A stretch of DNA of 64,000 nt from NCBI GenBank assembly GCA_037176845.1, contig JAYKXP010000052.1:248001-312000 (forward strand), in the 5' to 3' direction. Shown here piece by piece: positions 21,818 through 34,637 of this stretch. Made by a program: the position numbers and the translations under genes. The notes under the pieces were generated by a model. It was not told where the DNA came from. It did no database searches and saw nothing but the letters and a program-made list of their open reading frames with translations. Source of the DNA: Paramarasmius palmivorus. Taxonomy: Eukaryota; Basidiomycota; Agaricomycetes; Agaricales; Marasmiaceae. Within the stretch, counting starts at the first letter, position 1; every line of letters begins with the position of its first letter.

Positions 21818-24618
21818 TCACCTTTGCACACCAGGCAGAGGCTGTGTAACGACAATTGTCGTTCGTCGCTTCATGTCAGACACATCGTTGTCATCACCAA
21901 CCTGCGCTGCAATGACCGTAACAGTTGGCTGCACACCTCCCCCTGCCAGTGCAGCTGGACTGGACATTGGTGGCGGCGGAAGCGACAAAGACATCGCCAA
22001 GGGCATGCTAGTTGGAAACTTGGGCTTGACGAGTCCCTCGCCTTCCTCCTTGACACCAAGCACGCTAGGACCCCAAGAGTTCCTATTCAACATCGACCTC
22101 TTCTTCCTTAATCCTGCGCCAGCGCTATCTGCAGCAGCCCTGATTGCCGCGTGTGCAGCATACGTCTCCCTAGAAGCTGTCGAGCTGCAAGTACTATCTC
22201 GGCTCCTGTGGACACTACTGGCCGAGCTCCCTGCGTATTTGCTCCTTGGGCCGTTTGGTTGCGCCTCTGGTCTCGAAACACCATTCCCATTACTGCTTGT
22301 GCGACTTCGGCTTCGGCTACTAGCAGACAAGGGCGGTGGTATGCCGTTCAGCTTTCCTGGGGTGTTGGGGTATACAAACCTTCCCGGCGGAGATGCACAA
22401 GCAGAAGAGGTTGGCTGCGAAATGCCCGCTGATTCCGAAGTTGCCCCGGAAGCTGCAGAGACTGACAACGTAATCGATTCCCCCGACGGCGAGAATAGAC
22501 AAGAACCAGACTCCGAGGCGCTATCCGTATCAGGTGAAGGGGGTATCGACTCTGCTGAACCAGAGTTGGATTCGTATGAAGATGGAGGTGGGGTGGAAAA
22601 GTCGCCTTCTTCACTTTTGGCCTGACAAACACCGCCGGCGTTAGCGCTAGAAGGCCAGATAAGGGTTGTATCGGTAGCGGAACGGAGTTTTTCCGACAGT
22701 GATACGTGTTCTTCCCCATAGTCGGTACTAGCATCACTTTCGTCGTCCACGTTGCGAGAACGATCAGTGAGCTGTTCAAGAGAGCCTGAGGAATGGAGGT
22801 TGACGAGATTGCGGTACGGGTGGAAGGCTGGGAGTGTCAATGGGAAAGCCGTGAGGTAATCGTCTCTTCGAGTAGTCGTAGATCGTATGCTCCCGGGGGA
22901 GCTGGGAACTCGCTCGGGAGAAGTAATGCTGGTAGCGTTAATGGACGTATTGTAGCCGTGATCTTCCAGGTCGGCTTGGCGTTCATTCCAGCTAGTGAGG
23001 TTGGCCTGGCATTGAACAAGCAGTGGGCGGAGTTCTGCAAAAGGATCATTAGAAAGCATAGAAAGAACAGTGCACAAAAGTCCAAACCTGGGACAGCCTC
23101 CACTAGAAGCTCTAAAAGTGGCTTTGCAAACTTGCTGATAAAGAAGATCTGGCCTTTGGCTTCGGCGAGCGGGTCATCGGAAGCTTGGACCGTGGGTGGC
23201 AAGTGCATGCACTCTTCCAACAGAGCCTGTGACGTCCACTCGCCCATCAGAGCCTCCGCCCAGTGCTTCGCAACGAGATACGGTCGGTACTAAATCGGAT
23301 CGCAGAGATAAAACGTCAATCGAGGGAACACTTAGTGAAGTTGATATTACTCACCGGGTTACTGATATCTGAACACTTGATAATCCCTTGACACATTAGG
23401 ACCTGTATTCGGCAGAGATCAAAGTCCTCTCGACTATCCAATAGAGCTCGAAAATTGTCCATAAAGTCGGCGTGAACCATCATATCGGTGGCGAGCACAG
23501 TTTCCGACAACAGCTTGCGAGTGCGTTGTCCTGAGCCATCTGTAGTACCATCGAGTAAAGGGCCTAGTCCGTGATATCGCATGACCCGGAGAAGAAGTGA
23601 GATGTGCATTTGTTCAAGCGGAGACTTGTTATCGAATACAACAGATAACGGTGCCTGAGCATTTTTCTGGGTACGGATAGGTGAGCGAACATGTGCGAAG
23701 CGAATAGTAAGATTGGGAGAGCAGCGCACCATAAAACCGTTGGTGAACCCAGGATGTGCAACATCATGGCCTATAGCGGCGATGTATATCACGAAGAGAT
23801 CCTGCGGGCGGAGACATGTCATGAGCTTCTTGTTGTCAAAGGGTTGTTTCGTTTTCCACATTAACGGACGGTCCTCGAGTAGAATTTTCACGGAAGGTAC
23901 CATCCCAGCGTAGCGGAGGAAGGTGTAGGAGGCTTGGAGGACATCGAGGGCATGTTCGAAATTGTGATAGGTATTTTCCCAGCGGTAGATACGACGGAGG
24001 TGGTGAATCAATGGGTAGATTTGATCTAGGGAAAGACCATGTCAGTCGACCATGACATGTCCAAGTGAAGGCCTAGACAAGCTCCGCAGGCAGCTTATCA
24101 TTTTTGGACACCGAGGCAGATGTCGAACTGTAAACACCACTCACCGAGCGTAACTCCAACAGATTCCATCATTCCTTCAATCCGAAATAGGGCTTCGAAA
24201 AGGATCATCGTGCATGATAGGACTTCTTCATCTGGCAGTTTGTGTGGTTCGAAATTCCAGCTGTCCAGAGACTGGATAAGTCGAGTACGGGTTTCAGCAG
24301 GTAAATCGGTTGGTGCGCTGAGTGAGTTTCGTTAGTCGGAAGACGAGCGATGCCAGACCGACGATACCACGCACAATTCAGCGTCACGCTCATTAACGGC
24401 GTTCGAGGTCTCGTTATACATATCACTGAGTAGTTCGGCGAAGCGAGTACTAGAGAAGGTAAGGAACGTAAGATAAGCCACTGACAATAGCGCAAGTCAA
24501 GTATAAACACTCACGGAAGTTCGTCGCAATCACCTAGCCATCCTCCGCCAAATCCGCTGCCTGCTGTAGCGAGATGTAGACCACCGAGGTCAGCGCTACG
24601 AGGCCTAGCTTGCTTCAT
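21818..24618 (-). CDS. Class I 3',5'-cyclic-nucleotide phosphodiesterase
   Basis: Hydrolyses cAMP (and/or cGMP) to the 5'-monophosphate, thereby damping PKA signalling. Seven exons fit: 24618-24515, 24449-24375, 24317-24145, 24025-23730, 23666-23355, 23289-23088, 23034-21818, giving an exact multiple of three and 792 residues. Metal-binding motifs are YHNFEHALDVLQ, IGHDVAHPGFTN and KCSDISNP, the PDEase_I HD-type signature. The catalytic part is roughly residues 80-400; the C-terminal 400 residues are Ser/Pro-rich and likely disordered. The start MKQARPRSADL is the only Met before the first good exon. It resembles fungal high-affinity PDE2-type enzymes, but the long tail is unusual. A long plus-strand open frame over the last exon is a shadow. 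Confidence 0.93.
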
Positions 24619-25672
24619 GCGAACCCTTGGATTGAAGAAGAATTATAGAGTATTGAAGAGACGGAATAAAAGGATACAGGGAATGAGAGAGAGAGGGAGA
24701 GAGAGAGGAAAAAGTGAGAAGAATACAAGGGACAAGGGTCACGGTGGAAGCTAAGATAGAAGAAGCGGGATGCAAGCCCAGGGCCCCTTCGGTCGCGTGG
24801 CTGGCCACGTGCAATTTCCATGCGAAATTTCGAAACCATCAAAAAAGACGCCTCGGCAAAGTCAAGAGCCGAGTGGGGAAAAATGGGCCTCGAATCTATC
24901 TCTTCTCCACTCCTCGTAATTGCGCACGCTCGAAAATGTTTCTCAAAGATCTTTGACCGGCTAGATTTCATAGGCAGATCTTTGCGGCTCATGTTTCTGC
25001 TTCTTGTCCTTTTTTCGGGATCCACAAACTGTCCAACAGAAAATGTTCCCATCACTGTCAGTCTACCACCAATGGCGTCGGCGGACCCCACGGTCTGGGT
25101 CCAATCGACAGGACGAGCTCAGAGTAGTATAGGTTTGGTATAGGTACTCGTAAAGCTGCACAGGATAATCGATTTATCTTCGTTCATGAAACTACATACC
25201 CCAATAATACACCTTTATGCTCGGAGATGATATATCAAGCCCTGAGTACTAGTCAATACAGCATTGAGCCACCGCTGTACGGTATGAGAAAGTTTTGTCA
25301 AGGGAATGAATGAAACCAAGACGCCAAAGCACATATCGCCAAGGAGTCTCCGAGGACGACGACGTCTAGATTGCACTATGGACGATCCCCCCGCTTTCAT
25401 CTCCGTCATACAATCACAACACCTCATCTACCCAGGCCCATACCTCTTTTTACACGTCATCATTCATACCATAGCATTGGTGTACATGTCCCGCAGGTGA
25501 GTATGTAGCGCATGCACGATCTTCAAACCGAGGTGAGCTTCAGCCTCCTGTGAGATTACGGTCATGAATATCATTGCAGGTCATTAAATCATCAACATCA
25601 CATCAAGAACCAAAGGTCGACCAAAAGCGTCCGTATCAGCCACCGGTGACCAAAAAAAACCGAGAAAAGCAT
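24619..25672. other. Promoter region of the phosphodiesterase gene
   Basis: About 1 kb between the phosphodiesterase start (24618) and the 3' end of the upstream minus-strand gene (25673). Reading along the gene, a pyrimidine-rich CTCTC tract (opposite GAGAGAGAGGGAGAGAGAGAGG at about 24684-24708) lies just upstream of the ATG, a common fungal core-promoter feature. No gene is supported here. Confidence 0.45.
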
Positions 25673-27291
25673 TCAATTCTCCGCATACCCATTCTTTCCG
25701 GCCACAGCGCCAAACGCGACTCCTCCCTTGCCAAACATCTTGCGAAGATCATCAACAAGCTCTGAAGGCTTCTCGTGCGCAGCAAAATGGCCCCCACTCG
25801 TATGTTCCGATTCAAACTTGAGGTTGCCAACGTTCATGATCCACCTACGTCGGAAGGTAACTTGCGCGTTAGGGTATGAAGAACGTAAGAACCAGGAACA
25901 ATGTCACGTACGGCTTAGGCGCACGACGCAGTTCCTTTGGGAAATACGACGCTCCCATCGGAATCGTAGGCTTCTGTTTGGGAGGTACCGTCTTGTCTCC
26001 GGCTTTGGTAGCCTCGTAGTAGATCCTAAGAGACGCCGCAGGCCCCGCGCGGGAGAAATAGTATAGCGAGACCCAGGTCAGAACTATGTAGAAGTACCGT
26101 CAGTCTTTGCACCACAGCCAATCCAGACGACGCACTTTCATCGTCACTCCAAGGATACCCATCTGTCCAATTCACCAGCTTTTCATATATCCACGCCAAC
26201 AGACCAACCGGCGAATCAGCCAACGCGTATCCCAAAGTCTGAGGCTGCGTGGACTGTTCGTGGTTGTATCCCATACCCTCGTTCATGAACCAATTGGTGC
26301 GTTCAATACCAGCCTTTTCGGCAGTAGTATTGGAGTAGAAAATGTTCTTGAGCCAAATTATGGGTTGAGAGATGGTCGGTTTGACAGCGCCAGCGCTGTG
26401 GAAGGTTTTTAGATGGCGTGAACAGGAAAGCATGAGAGCGAACGCACCTGGGATAGTTGGTATGCCATGCCTTGGCATTCTTGCCGCCATACTTCTGGGC
26501 TATGCGTCGAGTGATCTGCAAGTAGTTTAGCTAACAGCAGAGGGCGCGATCACCGATAGGCTCACGTAGAACCCCCAATCGCCCCCTTGAGTGACTGATG
26601 CAAACTTTGAGCTGCTTACACCCCCTATGCCACGGAGACGTACCATATTCTTCATATCCCAGCTCCGACATGAGCTTGTGAGCAACCTGCATATGGATCC
26701 CGTTATAAAATGCCCGAGGAAAAGCGATATTCCACATACATCAGCATGCCTCGATGCATCGAAGCCTTGCTTCCTCGGCGCCTCACTAAAGCCAAAGCCC
26801 GGTAGACTCAATGCGACCACATGGAAACTTGGAAAGTCCGTTGAGTCCGACTGAGTGAGGAGCGGTAGAATCTTCTGAACTTCGATGAAACTTCCGGGCC
26901 CTGAGCCATACCCACGTCGGTGCTAGCACAAAGGGAAACATGGCGACGTACATCCGTGAACGAAAAGCAAGGGAATCGCATTCTTATTTTCGCTCTTCTT
27001 GTGCACATAATGCACGTTCAATGCCCCATGCGTATCGTCCACCTGAATATCCCTCGTAAACTGCGGCAGCGCATCATTGATCTCCTTCTCCTCCTGACGC
27101 CAGCTATATCCATTCTTCCACCTTTCCACCAGCCTCTTCAGATCCGCCAGCGGAACTCCGTACTTCCATTGAGCATCTTCCAGCTCGTCGGGCCAGGTAA
27201 CTTGCTCGAGCTTGACTTGCAGGGTATCGAGCTTGTGTTCAGAGATAGCGAGAGTGAAAGGAACCTCGGGGCGTAACATGGTCGTCGCCAT
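25673..27291 (-). CDS. Epoxide hydrolase (alpha/beta hydrolase, microsomal type)
   Basis: Adds water to epoxides to give diols, in detoxification or secondary metabolism. Starting at MATTMLRPEVPFTLAIS (27291), the N-terminal EHN-type region has WPDELEDAQWKYGVPLADLK and WKNGYSWRQEEKEINDALP. The oxyanion motif HGWPGSFIEV is completed across an intron (26952/26900). The nucleophile is Asp in TQGGDWGFYV, again across introns. The cap region includes WLKNIFYSNTTAEKAGI and LADSPVGLLAWIYEKLV. The catalytic His lies in SGGHFAAHEKPSEL, and the stop is at 25673. Multi-exon, with about five GT-AG introns. All key residues are present, so it is probably functional. The alternative upstream Met at 27342 is less likely. 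Confidence 0.9.
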
Positions 27292-28657
27292 AGTAGTGTT
27301 GTAGTGGAAGTTGGGGTATCGGGGTGAAGAAGGGAGAGACAAAGAAAAGGAAACTGTCCTCGCGTCTGACTCTCAATTTGCCAATTTGAATGTCTTCGGC
27401 CCCGTGTGCTTCGAAGTCGGAAAATGTGATCTCATTGTAATTGCTCCATTTTTCTCATACGATGTATTGAATATTGTTGATAGGGATTCGAAGCGAAGAG
27501 GTGCATATGACAGATTCGAAGCATAGAAGATGAGCGTGGTTGCGAGGATATGGATAGTTCTGGGCTCGTTGGGAGACAAGAGAAATGGTGACCACGTGTT
27601 TTGCCGGCGCATTTCAGTGAACTCAAAGTGAACTCTTTTTTTACGACACGACATGCTACAGGACTACTGTATGTACATCTCCAACATACATCTCTCGTAT
27701 CCACATTGAGAGGCTCTTTGGGCCATCTACGAAAAAATGCCTTCATTTATTCGTCCATCTTATGACGTCCATCCCAACTCCATCCGCGGCCAAATTGACA
27801 ACGCTTAAAAGCCTGTATCTGATGTAGGGTGTCACGGGGTGTCCATTCCACAGACACGTAGGTTGGGTGTGGACGAAAACCGCTTATCCTAGCTTGAGTT
27901 TCGAGACCCATGGTCCTGTACCCTCGTTGCCTTGGAGTTCGACGCGTGTTGATACAACCGTTCATAAACTGCCCCTGTTTCATGAATGAGCCACATCAAA
28001 GATGGGTATTGTGATATGAAAAAAGGGACGAACATGAATCCTGAGCTTGCGAGTAGTTACTAGTACCTCCGACAGAGGTAAGTACACGCAGTCGCCATGA
28101 AGTTGACCGGGCTTCTGGTAGAACTAATGCGACCCAAGGTATGGTCTGTTCACGAACAAGGACAGAAAATGTTGTCAATATCGATTTCCGACTCGGACGC
28201 CCGTTGCCTGCATGTATCCTGATTTTTCTCCGCATTAAAGAATCAACAAGCTGCTAAGGATGTCATGGAGTTCCCAACTTTGCTAGCTCGCTCTGTTGAC
28301 ACAGACCAAAACCCTTGTGCAATGTCATCGCTTCGCCGATAACTTGAAAGTAGCTCGAAACTTACACGACATTCTACGAGACAGATAGCTGAGTGACAGG
28401 AGAATCAACATGGTGGGAAGGAGAAGAGCAGAGTGACGCAGAGTAACGCGACCTTTTGACGCCCATCGTCTCTCCGTTCTTTAACTCGCGAAACAAGGAT
28501 GCATCAATGGTGACTATACTTGCAGATGGTATGAGGGATAAAGGTACTTGGTTTGGGACGAAACATGAATACGACGACAAGCAAATAATCTGATGGCTTG
28601 ATTACAGTAGAAGATAAGGTATGTCCGACACTATCAAGAAAATCGCCGCTACTATCA
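27292..28657. other. Intergenic, upstream of the epoxide hydrolase gene
   Basis: About 1.35 kb with only short shadow frames. It must hold the epoxide hydrolase promoter and the 3' UTR of the MYND gene. No structured element was seen. Confidence 0.4.
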
Positions 28658-31111
28658 TCACTTCTTGTTGAACAATCCCCGAAGACCAGGTAGTGCGGCC
28701 GCCGGTACAAACTGTTTCGTAGGGCCAGAAGGTATATTGTTGTCCTTAGCGTTTTCTTCGTCTGAGTTGGGATCCTCGGAATCCGAGCCGTATTTAGAAA
28801 AATCATGGGCCGTCTGATTTGTTTCTGGTGCCATTCTTTCGCCAGGAGTATAGTCGTGTTCAGCATCCTGAACGCCGCTCCGAAGAAGCAAAGGCTCTGC
28901 TGGGAATTTTGAGCGATTCATCAATTTCCGCCAGTCAGGATCGTATCTCATCCCCTTGACGAACTTGATTGACACTCCTCCTAGAGAATAGGTGTCAATC
29001 GACCGAAATTAAGACTATGATAAGAACGTACCTATGCTCAGGTAGCCCTTCATCCTCGTGTCGTCCGTAATATATAGGGTGAAAAAAGAGATCGATTTTC
29101 CGCTCTTGCCTGGACCATGGTTGAACTCGTCAATCATTTCATCCATGGCTTCCCTAGTCTCCCCTGGATTATAGCCCATTATGCCATCCATCTCCTTGAT
29201 CACGTCGCTGACCTTAAACACGCCTGCTTGTATCACCCTGAATCGGTCGAGAATATCTTTACCACCATCAGGAATATAGATCACACGCTTGAACATGATG
29301 TGCGTCTTTCCTCTGTTCAAGTCGAATTTGAGACCAAGGGCATGGTATATAGTAACTTCGTCGACCCCGGAGCTTTTGTAGCGACCCCAGTCTTCGATAC
29401 ATTTGCTGTCGTCTGGCGCAAGAGTTTTGAGGGCTTCCGCACGTTTGATATCAGCTGCACGTTCTCTATAGGGCAACGTTATTGAACTGAACATTATGAT
29501 CTTCATTTTGACGACTTACGCACAGCCAATCCTAGAGGGGAAACCGTGTCAGATTCATTGCTACAATCAATAGAAGCAACTGTCATACTTGTGGTAAGGA
29601 TGATTTTCAACCTGACATTTGCGTGAGCTAGATTGAGTCCAAGTCAACGTCTAATGATGCAGCGAGAAAGCCAGAACACACCAATAATAGGTGTACTGAC
29701 ACTTTCCACACCTCGCCAGTTTCAACGTTGGAGTCTCCCTCTTGCCACAGTTATAGCACACTCGTGACCGGCGGTCCAGCGTCTTGAAAGTAGGTTTCCG
29801 GTTCTCCAGCCAAACCATGCCGCCAAGTCCTTGGAGAATCGGATCGTTGTCAGTGTCGTTTCTAAACCAATCTCGAAGAGTATTCTCCTCGATTCGTTGC
29901 GGATTCTTCCTGAACCAGTTAATCAGGTAGGACTCACTGAGCCGAAATATTTCAGTTTGAAGATGTCCAAACAAGCGGTAGAGACAACCTACTGTTCCGA
30001 AGCTGCAGTCACATTTCCCGTACGACGCAGTACTCGCGAGAGATGAAGTTTTGCTTGGATAAATATCAACTTGACATTGTTCTCTTCTACTTTGTCAATG
30101 TCTCGAAGAACTTTCTCCAGGACTACTTGCGCCTCGGAATCTCTGGTTTTCATGCATGTCAATACCGAGCCATAGAGAATGTACATCATCCTAGGGGTGT
30201 AAAATGATTAGTGATCACCAACGCATCATCAATCCGTTTAGGAAGCATACGGGTTTCGTAGGAATGAGTCGTTCGGCTCTGGCTTAGTCTTCTCATCAAG
30301 CTTCATACAGGCCTCGATGTGAGAGATAGCCTCTTCTGGGCGATTGATCCTTGACGAACTGAGGAAGAGGACCCATATCAGTCAATCTTTACGTCGTTGG
30401 AATTCGCCGATACACAAACATGAGGTGATTTATCAGTTTTGCTCGCGTTTGACCTTCCTGTGATCAGCGGGTCAGTGCATAGTAATGGAAGTAGAGGATT
30501 ACGGCGTACCATGAAGGTCTTTGCACCGGAGACGATCTTTCCTGAAGGCCCCTCTAACATCCTTCGCAGCTGTTTGTCTGGTGCTTCAAGCAGCGCACTT
30601 AGCTTGTGCTGCAACGCCCACATGCAAAGAAAGAGCAGATCGTCGGGAACTGGTCCCACGTGTACGTCAGTAACCTTAGACACGCCTGAGAATGAGGCTA
30701 AACGAACCATCCTGCTCGTGGCAAAAGTAGGAGAATACGTGGAGCTTTGGTAGCATGATATGATACGCGACAGATGGGTGCAGAATCCCTAGTTTCTCTC
30801 CCGATTGGTCAACACCTTCACAATCGTCTGGCGGTGGTTTCTTCAGCAATTCAAGAGCTGTAAAGATAGACGAAGATCGAAATCGATGAATGGATAAATG
30901 CACAATGGATCATCGTTAAAGCACCGTTAGCAGCCCTTTCACAAAGCAAATCTCTAGTGACCTTACCCAACTTAGCTTCCTTCCTCACGTCGATAAGGCT
31001 AGGCATTCTTGCTTGAAGATTATCGATTTCGCGTGTGGGAAGACCGCCTAGACGTGCCCTAGGCTGATTTACAGTTACAGAGCGAAGAGCGACTTCGAGA
31101 GAATCCGACAT
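28658..31111 (-). CDS. MYND-type zinc-finger protein
   Basis: Starts MSDSLEVALRSVTVNQPRAR at 31111 and ends GLRGLFNKK at 28658; at least nine exons. The N-terminal half is helical, with a repeat-like region (INRPEEAISHIEACMKLDEK; SEAQVVLEKVLRDIDKVEEN) resembling TPR-type helices. The MYND finger is assembled over three exons: VCYNCGKRETPTLKLARCGK, CQYTYY, then SRKCQVENHPYHK and DWLC, matching the C-x2-C / C-x2-C / C-x3-C / H-x3-C spacing. MYND fingers bind proline-rich partners. The C-terminal part is acidic and Asn-rich. This is a common type in mushroom genomes with unknown role. No SET motif seen. Confidence 0.82.
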
Positions 31112-31305
31112 TATGGTATCGTCGTGGTGAAGAAGAAAGTACCGAAAATCAATTTCTCCCCGGGAATTAAGCGCTCGATGTCAACATGTACAAACTATTA
31201 CACTGAGATTCAGCGACTCGGCTTATATTCGCTCCGCTAAACTATCCCCTACCAGCTCAAACATGAAGACAAGAGAGAAGCATAATTCGATGAAACGCGT
31301 CTTGC

Positions 31306-32516
31306 CTAGGACATAACTACTCGTCTTCCTTCCCTACTGCTCAGAAAGATAGCTTCGACAACTCGTTTGGCTTGTAATCCATCTGCCATTGTTGGATACT
31401 CTCCTTCCTTCCCATCAGCAAATTTGTCCCAATTCTTCGCACACCTCTCAGCCTCTGTATCTGACGCAACATCCAACTTTACTCCGTTCAACCACAACTC
31501 CGGCTGAGCCCTCATGAACGACTGCCCCTTCATCCCACTGGCAGTGATCTTGATTGACCCTTTCTCCCCATCAATGATCCAATACAGGCCAGCTCCGTGT
31601 TCGGTCAACACATTCCGAATGCTGACCGATAGAACAGTGGCGTCCTTGTTGGCAAACTGACCACCAAAGACGACCTGATGGATATCATCTTGGGGAATGG
31701 GTTCTCCAACAGGCTTGCCGGAAACGGTATCGACGAGCTGAATGGTGGGATATTGGTTGGCTAGGTGCGCAGTAACGGACGCAATGGAACCGAAAAGATA
31801 GTGAAGGACATCAATGAGGTGACCGCCGTCTACGTCAAGCATCGTAGCACCGTTGGAGCTATCAGCAGCATATTCATAGTTCATGAGGCCTGCAGGACCC
31901 CGAACACCTGGGTAGCAGAAACAGGCGATCTAGGTGGGTGTTAGTTGCCATCGACATAGAATAGTCTCTACACATACCACAGAAGTTGAGAGGATCCTGC
32001 CCAAGGCTCCCGAGTCGATGATCTCTTTGATCTGCGTATGATAAGTTGCAACATAATGCATGCGTAACGACGAGCACTAACCTTGCCCACATATGCAGCT
32101 TGACGCGTCTGGAATCCGACCAATGTCCTGACACCATTCCTCATCGCCAATTCCGCGATCTCCGTCGTCCCAGACAAAAGCTTTCCAGCTGGCCATTCAA
32201 TAAATAGATCTTTCTTTGCCTCAAGCACCGGTCGAGCAGCATCGAGGTGACCTGGTGTTCGCACCGAAACGGCAACCATATCGATGTTGGGATCACAAGC
32301 AATTTGCTTGGTTGACCCATAGTATGCCTTCACGTCTCGCCCAGTAATTTTGCTGTATTTCCCAGCACTAGCATTTGCTGATGTCGGGCTGGTGGTTGAC
32401 ACTGCGGCGAGGGTGTACTTGGAGGAAAGAGGCGGTTCGAAAAGAGACGTGGCAAGAGTAGATGCTGCCCAACCGTTGGCGGATAGGCCAATGAAACCGA
32501 GTTGAATAGGCGTCAT
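31306..32516 (-). CDS. GAL80-like Gfo/Idh/MocA oxidoreductase, copy 1 (intact)
   Basis: Exons 32516-32082, 32031-31978 and 31929-31306 make 370 residues exactly in frame, starting MTPIQLGFIGLSANGWAAS. The N-terminal Rossmann fold has GFIGLSANG as its nucleotide-binding loop; MVAVSVRTPGHLDA follows, and FIEWPAGK stands where most family members have EKP. LVGFQTRQAAYV and TMLDVDGGHLIDVLHYLFG (His-x-x-Asp) lie in the second domain. The FIEW and GFQ.RQ..Y pattern resembles the yeast galactose regulator Gal80p, an NAD(P)-binding family member without known catalysis. Whether this is an enzyme or a sensor is open. It is the only undamaged copy among five relatives in the window. Confidence 0.88.
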
Positions 32517-34637
32517 TTCCCTGAATAAAATCGGCGTATGTGGAAAGATTGTGCTTGACGAGTTTACGCCGCATGCTATATATACGAGAATGAGCATACT
32601 GCTAGAGCCATTAGGGGGTCTTCGTGAGACTCGAGTAATGGTAGCATAATGATTGCTTACCATTTCCGAGAGTTGCGGGAGATAACAGATAATATACCGA
32701 AGGTATTGGGATATTGCGACGTTCGACCCGTTTGACCGAAGACACCGAGATGACAGCCCTAGGATGATTGTTGACTAATTCCTTGAGTCTTCCAAAACAG
32801 AGCTGCCATGGCTTGTAGCGGTAATCAGGTAAGAAGAAAATAGGAAGTAATTTAAGCATCACGCTTGACGCACTGGTATGACCATACCCAACAGAACGAT
32901 TAATCATATCCCTCCTGACCGCCCAGCCCGAGATACCCAAGGACAGTGTTGCATAAGATTTATTTTCTCATGTGTCTTGATTAGCGTGCTTCAAGTTTGG
33001 AGGATGAAAGAATATTTTAAGGCGACGTATGGGGTCACCAAAACTAAAAGCCCAAGCGGTCCATCTTGAAGCTCTGCAAATGAGATATCAACGTCGTTAG
33101 CTTGATTGGTCAGAGAAGGATGACCAGCAAGGACATGCCTAGGTACCGCCAGTGATTGCCTGTATAATCCGCGTGCAACCCTCAAGTCAAGAATCCAGTT
33201 GAAGCCCGGTGAATGGATCAGAAGAATCAAAATTCTAGTCGTAAAAAGGAGTCAATCTCGGTCTTTGCATACGGAAGATCTGGACTCACCATAGGGCGGT
33301 TGGATTGAGGTCGTGGCGAGGTCGTGGTCAACATGGTGGGATGGGATGGTGGGAGAAAGAGAGCCGCGCTACGACCATGACCATCACTCAGGATCCCAGA
33401 GCCTGTCCCCCAAATTTCCAAACACTCTCTGATCTCAAGCCTACCTGAATTCACGGAAAGTCCAGAGAACGTATGCGAACATTTTACCGGAAGGCCTGGA
33501 TGCAGAGGAGAAAAGGCTAGGAATTCTTGGATGGCACGCTCGCAAATTCTAAACGCGAGGGCTTCTTTCCGGTTCGCCCTTGTCTCTGTGTATATTCAGG
33601 CATTTTCTAATATGTATCGGCCATCTTCAACAAGTTGAACTAGCAATGGGCATATTATCTGTGCGACTCTCCGATCTTGAATATCAAAGAGATTCCCGAT
33701 TTCGAACAAACTTCAAAAGTTCAACGTTCTTGACCTTTCCTCGTCAAGGACCAGCTTAGTGGATGACTGGTGGTATATTTAAGGCCAAACAGGACGCCAA
33801 AAAAACCTATGATGCTGGAGCAAGGTGTCGGTCAAGTCAAAGAGTGCATCTATGGTTTGTGAGTACTATCTGTAGATCTAGTCTCTGTGATATCTAACTT
33901 GACTTTCTCAGTTGCAGCTTCTTGATTATGCACACCCAGGAGCGAGGGCTGATTCGTAATTGGTTAGTATCGAATCTTAGATGGCCTAAATGAACTAATA
34001 GTAGGTTGTCGAAGTTTGGTGTCTCTTTGTCCTCGTTCTGATATTTTCTCCGGTAGACCGCGCTCGCAACTTACGATTTACATAGCCTATCGAAGAACGA
34101 ACAGAGTCGAGGAGGACAAGATCACTCGAATGCACAAAAAGATACATCCTCGCTCCTCTACGTCGTTCAATCATCAAACACGACGCTTCAAAGTCAACGT
34201 CGCAACACAAGCCGAACACTCGCCTAGCAAACACCCTTACTCTGAAATGACCTTGGCAATGTTCGTTATGGTCTCTTTACTACCCGCATCGGTTCCTACT
34301 ATCAAGTTTACACTGCCAATGCCGCCAAGGATCGATGAGGATGTTACGCTCGAGGCGGAGGCGGACGAAAGACGCATTTGCTATGCTTGTTGATGCTGAT
34401 ACCTACAACCTCAGGCTACATACATGATATCCCAATGAATGATACCCTAATGGACAATACTACTACTATAAGTATCAGTCACTTGCCACTATTCTCAACC
34501 CTACCGTCCTTATATTGTCTCAGTATCGCATTCGAAATTCATTCATAATCACGCCAATACTACATTAGTGCATTCTCGGCCAACGATACTATTGCTGAGA
34601 TTGGTACAGAATTGTACATGGATTCGACGCCAACATC
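32517..34637. other. Intergenic region, possible small minus-strand gene near 33.0-33.3 kb
   Basis: Mostly non-coding. On the minus strand MLTTTSPRPQSNRPM (ATG at 33333) is followed by a good GTGAGT donor, and a later frame (33091-32991) ends with a hydrophobic segment GLLVLVTPYVALKYSFI, which could be the tail of a small membrane protein; the exon joins are not secure. A plus-strand frame 34016-34393 has no recognisable motif. Confidence 0.25.

Noticed and set aside
21672..22625. Plus-strand open frame of 317 codons
   Set aside because: It lies antisense to the last exon of the phosphodiesterase gene, which has a full seven-exon model and conserved motifs. The plus frame has no recognisable domain.
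22793..23293. Plus-strand frame of 166 codons over the phosphodiesterase
   Set aside because: Shadow of exons 6-7 on the other strand.
34016..34393. Plus-strand ORF of 125 codons as a gene
   Set aside because: No motif, no clear promoter or intron support, and composition like the surrounding non-coding sequence.
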